Of a stretch of 6,947 bases of DNA, positions 1 through 4,523 are shown one piece after another. Position 1 is the first letter of the stretch; every line of letters begins with the position of its first letter. The position numbers and the translations under genes are program-made. Below the pieces are notes generated by a model that was not told the origin of the DNA, made no database searches, and saw only the letters and a list, made by a program, of their open reading frames with translations. Source of the DNA: Bifidobacteriaceae bacterium (GTDB lineage: Bacteria; Actinomycetota; Actinomycetes; Actinomycetales; WQXJ01); NCBI GenBank assembly GCA_031278075.1, contig JAITLE010000099.1, positions 1 to 6,947 on the forward strand. Direction: 5' to 3'.

Positions 1-28
1 TCTCCCGCCGGAGCCGAGAAGTGTAGAG

Positions 29-1045
29 TTACGCGCTGCGCGGCGGTCTCTCGGCCGCCGCGCGCTTGCCCGCGTCGGCGACGGTCAGCGCCAACTGGAC
101 CAGCCGGCGCCGCCCGATCCCGCCCGGCCAGCCGTGGACCCGCCCAGCCAGGTCCGCAGGCATCCCCGAGACGCCGAAGTACGCGCCCAACAGCCCGCCC
201 GCGATGGCCGCCACAGTGTCGGTGTCGTGCCCGATCGAAATAGCTAGCTGAAGGGTCGCCTCGAAGCGGTCCGGGTCGTCGCCCAGATCACGGGTCGCGT
301 GGATGGCGGCCCAGGCCGCCTGAAGAGCTGTGACCGTCCACCCGTTGGAGTTGAAACGCGACGGATCGCCTGCCTCGGCTTGTGCGATCTTCGCCTGCCA
401 GTAGTCGCGGCTTGCCGGCGAGAGCAGGTCGAAGCCGGCCCGCACATCCAAGCGCCCGTCTGCCACCGCGACGCGCACCGCCTCCGACCAGATGACACAC
501 GATTCCTGTGGGTGCTGGGAGGCGTGGGTCAAAGCGCAAACCCGCCGGGCGGCATCGGCCACCCTGTCGCGGTCGTCGAGCGCGGACAAGCCGACCACGG
601 CGGTCCGCATGAGCCCGCCGTTGCCCGCCGATCCGCCGGCGCCGGCCAGCTCCGACCGTTCCAGCATGATGGTCGCGACCGTCGCCGGGTCGCGGGGTGG
701 GGGCAGTTGGCGGACCTCGCGTTCGGCGCCGCGCAGGACAGTGGCCGTGAGGTTCCCGATGTCGCCCGGTGACGAGTCCAGCCAGCACAAGAAACGCTCC
801 GCCACCGCGCCCAGCCCTGTGAGAGACGTCAGGTCGGCGCCCGCCGCGGCGGCTTCTGCTATGCAGACCGCCATCTGTGTGTCGTCCGACCATTCGCCGG
901 GCGCGTGATTGCCCAGTCCTCCGCCCAGCATGCGCGCCTCGCCGGGTCTGGGGGGCCGCCGAAACTCGTATGGCACGCCGAGCGCGTCACCGATCGCCTG
1001 TCCCAGCAGCACGCCGGCCGCCCGGTTCCGCGTCAAACTATCCAT
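29..1045 (-). CDS. ADP-ribosylglycohydrolase family protein (DraG/ARH fold)
   Basis: Predicted cytoplasmic hydrolase that removes ADP-ribose from modified proteins or small molecules, using a two-metal (Mg/Mn) centre. Seen in the 338-residue product: GDALG at about 19-23; WSDDTQ around 52-57, the S/T-D-D metal ligands; GNGGLMR at 141-147; THA at 173-175; and HDTDT at 273-277 followed by AAIAGG, the second D-x-D-T metal motif. These occur in the order and spacing of the DraG/ARH family, and length is normal for it. The start at MDSLTRN is chosen because GAGG lies four bases upstream and the family begins just before the GxxxGDALG block; a TTG at 1090 would add 15 unconserved residues. The stop is TAA. 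It lies downstream of pckG on the same strand, 215 bp away, probably a separate unit. The substrate (Arg-, Ser- or nucleic-acid-linked ADP-ribose) cannot be told from sequence. No signal peptide or membrane segment is seen. Confidence 0.9.
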   Translation of the reverse strand: MDSLTRNRAAGVLLGQAIGDALGVPYEFRRPPRPGEARMLGGGLGNHAPGEWSDDTQMAVCIAEAAAAGADLTSLTGLGAVAERFLCWLDSSPGDIGNLTATVLRGAEREVRQLPPPRDPATVATIMLERSELAGAGGSAGNGGLMRTAVVGLSALDDRDRVADAARRVCALTHASQHPQESCVIWSEAVRVAVADGRLDVRAGFDLLSPASRDYWQAKIAQAEAGDPSRFNSNGWTVTALQAAWAAIHATRDLGDDPDRFEATLQLAISIGHDTDTVAAIAGGLLGAYFGVSGMPADLAGRVHGWPGGIGRRRLVQLALTVADAGKRAAAERPPRSA

Positions 1046-1184
1046 GGCGCCTCGTCTCGGGTTCGGATCTGACATCGCGGGTCGGGCCAAGCCGCCTGGC
1101 GCCCAACTCTCCTAGCGCCGCCCGCGGTGGCTTGGCGACCCCCGCGGCATCCAGCCCGCCACCAGACAAACGCCCACCAATTGC

Positions 1185-1220
1185 CCGATGCCGTCCACCC
1201 AAGGCGGGGGGCGGCATCGG
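1185..1220 (-). terminator. GC-rich hairpin downstream of pckG, candidate terminator
   Basis: A perfect 9-bp inverted repeat, CCGATGCCG at 1185-1193 and CGGCATCGG at 1212-1220, encloses an 18-base loop. It begins about 40 bases after the pckG stop codon on the minus strand. No clear U-tract follows, which is common for actinobacterial terminator hairpins but weakens the call. It could instead stabilise the mRNA 3' end. The rest of the 1046-1260 gap shows no gene and no convincing promoter for the glycohydrolase gene. Confidence 0.45.
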
Positions 1221-1260
1221 ACATCCGCTGACAGCCAGCAAGTTCGCCGGCCCTCGTGCG

Positions 1261-3108
1261 CTACGCCTTCGCGGCCTCCAGGCGCTCACGGAGCGCGACC
1301 AACTGGCCGGTCAACGCCGCGGGAAGACGCTCGCCGAACTGCGCGAAGTACTCCTCGGTGAGGTCGGCCTCAGCGAGCCACGCCTCGGGGTCGATCGCGA
1401 ACAGTTGAGCCAGGGCGCCTTCGGGCAGGTCCAAGCCTTCGACGTTGAACTCGTCGGGCAGCGGCAGCTGGCCGATCGGGGTCTTGACCGACCCAGCCTC
1501 CCCCAACACGCGGGAGACGGCCCAAGCCAGGACCCGCGAGTTCTCGCCGAACCCGGGCCACAGGAACTTGCCGTTGGCGTCCTTGCGGAACCAGTTGACC
1601 TGGAAGATGCGCGGCGCCTTGTCGCCGAGCAGCTCGCCCATGTGGAGCCAATGCGACCAGTAGTCGCCCATGTTGTAGCCGCAGAACGGGAGCATCGCGA
1701 ACGGGTCGCGGCGCAGCGCGCCGACCGCGCCCTCGGCGGCGGCGGTCTGTTCTGAGGACACGGTGGCGCCGATGAAGACGCCGTGCTCCCAGTTCAGCGA
1801 CTCGTTGACGACGGGCACGTTGGTGGCGCGCCGACCGCCGAACAGGATGATGTCGACTGGCACGCCCTTCGGGTCGTCGAACTCCGGCGCGATGATGGGG
1901 CATTGCCCGGCCGGCGCTGTGAAGCGCGAGTTCGGGTGTGAGGACGGCGCTTCGGAGGCGGGCGTCCAGTCGTTGCCGCGCCAGTCGATCAGGTGCGCCG
2001 GCGGGGTGTCGGTCATGCCCTCCCACCACACGTCGCCATCGTCGGTCAGCGCCACGTTGGTGAAGATCGTGTTCTCGGTCATCGACAACATGGCGTTCTT
2101 GTTGGTCTGCATGGATGTGCCGGGGGCCACGCCGAAGAAGCCCGACTCCGGGTTGATCGCGTACAGGCGGCCGTCTGGGCCGGGCCGCATCCAGGCGATG
2201 TCGTCGCCGACGGTCTCAACCTTCCAGCCGGGGATGGTCGGCACCAGCATCGCCAGGTTCGTCTTGCCGCATGCTGAGGGGAACGCAGCCGTGACCACCG
2301 AGGTCTTCCCTTCGGGGCTGGTCAGTTTGAGGATCAGCATGTGCTCAGCCATCCAGTCCTCGTCGCGGGCCATCACCGAGGCGATCCGCAGCGCGTAGCA
2401 CTTCTTGCCTAGCAGCGCGTTCCCGCCGTAGCCGGAGCCGTAGGACCAGATCTCGCGCGTCTCCGGGAAGTGGGTGATGTACTTCTCGTCGCTGCACGGC
2501 CACGCGACGTCTTCGCGGGCGTTGCCGTCGGAATCGATCAACGGGTAGCCGACGGAGTGCACAGCGGGCACAAACTCGACGTCTTCGGTGATCAGATCCA
2601 GGGCCTGGCGGCCCATCCGGGTCATGATCTTCATGTTGATCACCACGTACGGCGAGTCGGTGATCTCGATCCCCAGCTTGGAGATGTTGCCGCCGAGCGG
2701 TCCCATCGAGAACGGCACCACGTACATGGTCCGGCCGCGCATCGCGCCGGTGAACACGCGGTCGAGGATCTCCCGCATCTCGGCGGGGGCCATCCAGTTG
2801 TTGGTGGGGCCGGCGTCGATCTCGTTGGCGGAGCAGATGAACGTCCGGGACTCCACGCGGGCCACGTCGCTCGGCTCGGAGCGCGCGAGGAAGGAGTTGG
2901 GACGCTTGGCGGGGTTGAGGCGGATCAGGGTGCCGGATGCGACCATCTCATCGGTCAGGCGCTTCCATTCTTCCTCGGAGCCGTCGGCCCAGACGATTTC
3001 TTTCGGCTGAGTCTTCGTGGCGACCTCGGACACCCACTGGATCAGCTTGGCATTCTTGGTCGGTGCAGCCGCCGCGATCGCGCCGACTGATGTATCAGCA
3101 ATGGTCAT
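1261..3108 (-). CDS. pckG: phosphoenolpyruvate carboxykinase, GTP-dependent
   Basis: Cytoplasmic enzyme of gluconeogenesis/anaplerosis: oxaloacetate + GTP gives phosphoenolpyruvate + CO2 + GDP, with Mn/Mg. The 615-residue product is the usual length of the GTP-type family. Seen: the RSEPSDVARVE substrate-binding segment at about 76-86; the YGSGYGGNALLGKKC active-site loop at about 223-237, with the Tyr and paired Lys; the kinase-1 P-loop FPSACGKTN at 276-284, with the reactive Cys of GTP-PEPCKs; kinase-2 VGDDIAWM at 300-307; FFGVAPGT at 324-331; GGRRATN at 424-430; the EHGVFIGATVSSEQT lid region at about 442-456; and NWFRKD at 505-510 with FGEN at 520-523 for guanine binding. No catalytic residue appears lost. 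Start choice: ATG at 3106-3108 with AAAGG four bases upstream (on the minus strand); an upstream open extension of 27 residues is not family-like. Stop is TAG. It is 307 bp downstream of the TetR gene, with its own leader, so likely independently expressed. Confidence 0.98.
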   Translation of the reverse strand: MTIADTSVGAIAAAAPTKNAKLIQWVSEVATKTQPKEIVWADGSEEEWKRLTDEMVASGTLIRLNPAKRPNSFLARSEPSDVARVESRTFICSANEIDAGPTNNWMAPAEMREILDRVFTGAMRGRTMYVVPFSMGPLGGNISKLGIEITDSPYVVINMKIMTRMGRQALDLITEDVEFVPAVHSVGYPLIDSDGNAREDVAWPCSDEKYITHFPETREIWSYGSGYGGNALLGKKCYALRIASVMARDEDWMAEHMLILKLTSPEGKTSVVTAAFPSACGKTNLAMLVPTIPGWKVETVGDDIAWMRPGPDGRLYAINPESGFFGVAPGTSMQTNKNAMLSMTENTIFTNVALTDDGDVWWEGMTDTPPAHLIDWRGNDWTPASEAPSSHPNSRFTAPAGQCPIIAPEFDDPKGVPVDIILFGGRRATNVPVVNESLNWEHGVFIGATVSSEQTAAAEGAVGALRRDPFAMLPFCGYNMGDYWSHWLHMGELLGDKAPRIFQVNWFRKDANGKFLWPGFGENSRVLAWAVSRVLGEAGSVKTPIGQLPLPDEFNVEGLDLPEGALAQLFAIDPEAWLAEADLTEEYFAQFGERLPAALTGQLVALRERLEAAKA

Positions 3109-3142
3109 GTGCCTTTGATGCCTTCCATCGGTAATCCGTTCA

Positions 3143-3167
3143 CCCCGAGCGCACCAGACACTCGGGG
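3143..3167 (-). promoter_or_regulatory. perfect dyad in the pckG leader
   Basis: CCCCGAG at 3143-3149 and CTCGGGG at 3161-3167 form a perfect 7-bp inverted repeat with an 11-base centre, 35-59 bases upstream of the pckG start. It can be an operator for a carbon-metabolism regulator or a leader-RNA hairpin. No U-tract follows on the minus strand, so it does not look like an attenuator terminator. No known regulator motif was recognised. Confidence 0.4.
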
Positions 3168-3197
3168 GCGGCGCCAGCGCTGCGGGCACCGGTCATT

Positions 3198-3203
3198 AGC
3201 CTA
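3198..3203 (-). promoter_or_regulatory. candidate -10 element for pckG
   Basis: Read on the minus strand, TAGGCT fits the actinobacterial TAnnnT -10 pattern. It sits in the only AT-richer patch (about 3192-3213) between the TetR gene and pckG, and would give a leader of roughly 80 bases containing the CCCCGAG/CTCGGGG dyad. No good -35 is seen 16-18 bases upstream, so the call is weak. Confidence 0.25.
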
Positions 3204-3365
3204 TTGGTTTTCGGAGGCGCTCCTTGAGGACCGGGTTCGCCGGCCCGGCCCGCGGGCGTGTCGCGGCGGCGGCCGCGATGCCGGTGAGCGGCGCGTGCAT
3301 AGCTGCTGCACGTTTGCCCACGGCCGTGCGGCGCCACTCCGGGCGGGCGGCGGCGCAGTCTCGTT

Positions 3366-3385
3366 CCGCCGTTCGCGCACGGCGG
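3366..3385 (-). terminator. GC hairpin after the TetR gene, candidate terminator
   Basis: CCGCCGT at 3366-3372 and ACGGCGG at 3379-3385 form a perfect 7-bp stem with a 6-base loop. It begins about 30 bases beyond the TetR stop codon on the minus strand. There is no U-tract, so this is a positional suggestion only; background GC is so high that short perfect stems arise easily. Confidence 0.3.
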
Positions 3386-3415
3386 CGCGGGGGCGTGCTC
3401 GCTGGTGGCGCCCCG

Positions 3416-4273
3416 CTAGCCGACGCCCGGATCGGCCTCGTTTGAGCCCAGCAAGCGCTCCAGTAGAAAGGCCGCGACCTCAGGGGCCCCGCCGGCGTCG
3501 ACGAAGATCTGGCTCACCATGCCGCCGAGCACGACCAGCGCGAACACCCCGATCGCAGTCTTACGGTCCGAGTCGTCCGGCTCCGTGGAGCCCCTGTCAG
3601 CCGCGACTTGGGCGGCCACGTTGTCGAGCGCCTGCTTGATCGCTGGCTCCAGCCGCCGCCGGAACGTCGGCGAGCGCAGCGCCAAGGTCATCGCCTCCAG
3701 GACCACAAGTTCGTGGATGGTCTCCTTCTGGGTGGAGACCTCCTTGATATGCCGGGCGAGTCCGCCCGCTCCGACCTGTGGTCGGCCGTCCTGTCCAACC
3801 CGTTCGATGACGGCCGCGAAGAGGTCCTCTTTGGTCGCGAAATGGCTGTACAGGGCGCCCTTGGTGAAGCCTGCGGCGGCGGCGATGTCGTCCATCGACG
3901 CCGCGGCGTAGCCCTTGGTGGCGATCACGTTGACGCCGGCTTCCAGCAACGCCTCGCGGGTGAGACTCGCGCGTGAGGCTCGGGGACTGGGTTTGGCGCC
4001 GCAGCGTTTGACCGCGTCGGCCCCCGCCGCGGCGCCTCCGTCCCCGGATTCTTCGCCGGCGGCGGCGTCCGGACCGGCGGTGGCCACGGCATCGAGCCCC
4101 GCCGTGTCACCGGTGAGAGCGTCCGCCGCATCCCGCAGCTTGTCGGACAACGCGGCCTTGAGCCCTAACGCTCCTCGGGCCGCAGACGCTCCGCCGGCGG
4201 CCGCCAGGTCCCGCGCGGCGCTGGCCAAGGCGTCAAGCGCGTCCTTCAGACGGGTGGCCGGGTCACGTTCCAC
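3416..4273 (-). CDS. TetR/AcrR-family transcriptional regulator with long N-terminal extension
   Basis: DNA-binding repressor, inferred to control itself and the divergent RND efflux gene. The TetR helix-turn-helix domain is clear at about residues 104-150: an ALLEAGVNVIATKGYAAASMDDIAAA stretch, then AGFTKGALYSHFATKEDLF with the recognition helix. Residues from about 170 to 285 form a variable helical ligand/dimer domain, as in the family. Unusual: about 100 residues precede the HTH, where TetR proteins normally have 5-30. Residues 1-55 look like two amphipathic Ala/Leu/Asp-rich helices (LKDALDALASAARDL and LSDKLRDAADAL), then an acidic Gly/Ala/Asp linker to about 88 and a basic stretch to 101. 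The only start found at the head of the frame is GTG at 4273, with a weak GATGGG upstream; an internal GTG at 4087 (Val63) would give 223 residues, nearer to typical size. The stop is TAG. The family call is secure; the true start is not. Confidence 0.92.
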   Translation of the reverse strand: MERDPATRLKDALDALASAARDLAAAGGASAARGALGLKAALSDKLRDAADALTGDTAGLDAVATAGPDAAAGEESGDGGAAAGADAVKRCGAKPSPRASRASLTREALLEAGVNVIATKGYAAASMDDIAAAAGFTKGALYSHFATKEDLFAAVIERVGQDGRPQVGAGGLARHIKEVSTQKETIHELVVLEAMTLALRSPTFRRRLEPAIKQALDNVAAQVAADRGSTEPDDSDRKTAIGVFALVVLGGMVSQIFVDAGGAPEVAAFLLERLLGSNEADPGVG

Positions 4274-4304
4274 CGTTCAGATACCCATCAGTAGGCTCGT
4301 TGTG

Positions 4305-4310
4305 ATCATA
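4305..4310 (-). promoter_or_regulatory. candidate -10 of the TetR gene
   Basis: TATGAT on the minus strand matches five of six bases of the TATAAT consensus. It lies inside the left outer operator arm, giving a leader of about 25 bases to the GTG start. The -35 is poor (CGGTCA at 18 bp spacing shares three bases with TTGACA). Repressor on the operator would block this element directly. Confidence 0.4.
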
Positions 4311-4335
4311 CCAATGAGTATGCCATACTGACCGG

Positions 4336-4341
4336 TATGAT
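4336..4341 (+). promoter_or_regulatory. candidate -10 of the RND gene
   Basis: TATGAT on the plus strand lies in the right outer operator arm, the mirror of the TetR-side element. It has no good -35. An alternative plus-strand promoter is TTGTGA (4300-4305), 18 bases, then CATACT (4324-4329), each four of six to consensus, starting RNA near 4336. A third possibility is TAGGAT at 4467-4472, closer to the gene. The first two lie under the operator and would give a leader of about 175-190 bases. Confidence 0.35.
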
Positions 4342-4357
4342 CGCCACGGCCGCCACA

Positions 4358-4414
4358 CCACAGGGCGCCCGTCACACGACAGGGCGGCCACCCAGCGACA
4401 GGCCGGCCACCCAG
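4358..4414. repeat. 19-bp tandem repeats in the RND upstream region
   Basis: CGACAGGGCGGCCACCCAG at 4377-4395 is followed directly by CGACAGGCCGGCCACCCAG at 4396-4414, 18 of 19 bases identical. A decayed copy occupies 4358-4376, with 11 of its first 13 bases matching. The unit is not a multiple of three. It lies between the operator and the RND start and may be a second protein-binding site or a structured piece of leader RNA; nothing known was recognised. Confidence 0.75.
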
Positions 4415-4425
4415 CCGCCGGCGCC

Positions 4426-4466
4426 TTGGCGCCCCGCGCTCCCGGACCGGCCCCAGCCGGCGCCAA
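4426..4466 (+). promoter_or_regulatory. long-range hairpin in the RND leader
   Basis: TTGGCGCC at 4426-4433 pairs perfectly with GGCGCCAA at 4459-4466 across a 25-base GC-rich loop. GGCGCC at 4420-4425 offers a competing partner for the same left arm (GGCGCC-TT-GGCGCC). If transcription starts at the operator, this sits in the 5' leader, 60-100 bases before the pump start. No U-tract follows. Function is unknown. Confidence 0.3.
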
Positions 4467-4523
4467 TAGGATTGCCCCGGCCCTGAGCGGCCACCACCCC
4501 CTTCAAGCCCCCGAGGAGACCAC

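Larger units (their letters stand above)
3109..3415. other. intergenic region between the TetR gene and pckG
   Basis: This 307-bp gap holds no supported gene. The pckG side has the ribosome-binding site AAAGG, the 7-bp leader dyad and a weak -10 candidate. The half next to the TetR stop (about 3230-3415) is extremely GC-rich and contains small dyads, including the 10-bp palindrome CACGGCCGTG at 3319-3328 and a hairpin at 3366-3385. Open frames crossing it on either strand have no recognisable protein signature. Confidence 0.7.
4303..4343. promoter_or_regulatory. double TetR-type operator between tetR and the RND gene
   Basis: Two adjacent 16-bp dyads share the form CATAC-N6-GTATG: CATACCAATGAGTATG at 4307-4322 and CATACTGACCGGTATG at 4324-4339, one base apart (centres 17 bp apart). 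Together they make a larger palindrome centred on base 4323. From 4304 to 4342, 16 of 19 base pairs match, including GATCATACC against GGTATGATC and AGTATG against CATACT. Size, symmetry and position between a tetR gene and a divergent pump gene fit an operator taking two repressor dimers, as known for QacR. That this TetR is the ligand is inference. Confidence 0.82.

Noticed and set aside
2..13. CTCC/GGAG hairpin after the glycohydrolase stop as terminator
   Set aside because: Only a 4-bp stem at the window edge, with no U-tract; cannot be told from chance.
1046..1184. Promoter for the glycohydrolase gene
   Set aside because: I searched the minus strand for a TAnnnT -10 with any -35-like hexamer at 16-18 bp and found no convincing pair.
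877..1755. 292-codon open frame on the plus strand
   Set aside because: It crosses the glycohydrolase start, the gap and the pckG 3' end, antisense to strongly conserved genes. Its sequence is Arg/Pro/Gly-rich without any domain: a GC-rich shadow frame.
2470..3090. 206-codon open frame on the plus strand opposite pckG
   Set aside because: Entirely antisense to the conserved pckG N-terminal half; His/Val/Gly/Asp-rich composition typical of antisense frames; no recognised motif.
3109..3639. 176-codon open frame on the plus strand across the TetR/pckG gap
   Set aside because: Arg/Pro-rich low-complexity product, runs into the antisense of the TetR ligand domain, and has no ribosome-binding site that supports it.
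4377..4414. Possible CRISPR-like repeats
   Set aside because: The 19-bp units are directly adjacent with no spacers, so this is a simple tandem repeat.
4273..4523. A tRNA or small RNA gene in the divergent region
   Set aside because: No cloverleaf, CCA end or T-loop consensus is seen; the structure present is explained by the operator dyads, tandem repeats and GC hairpins.
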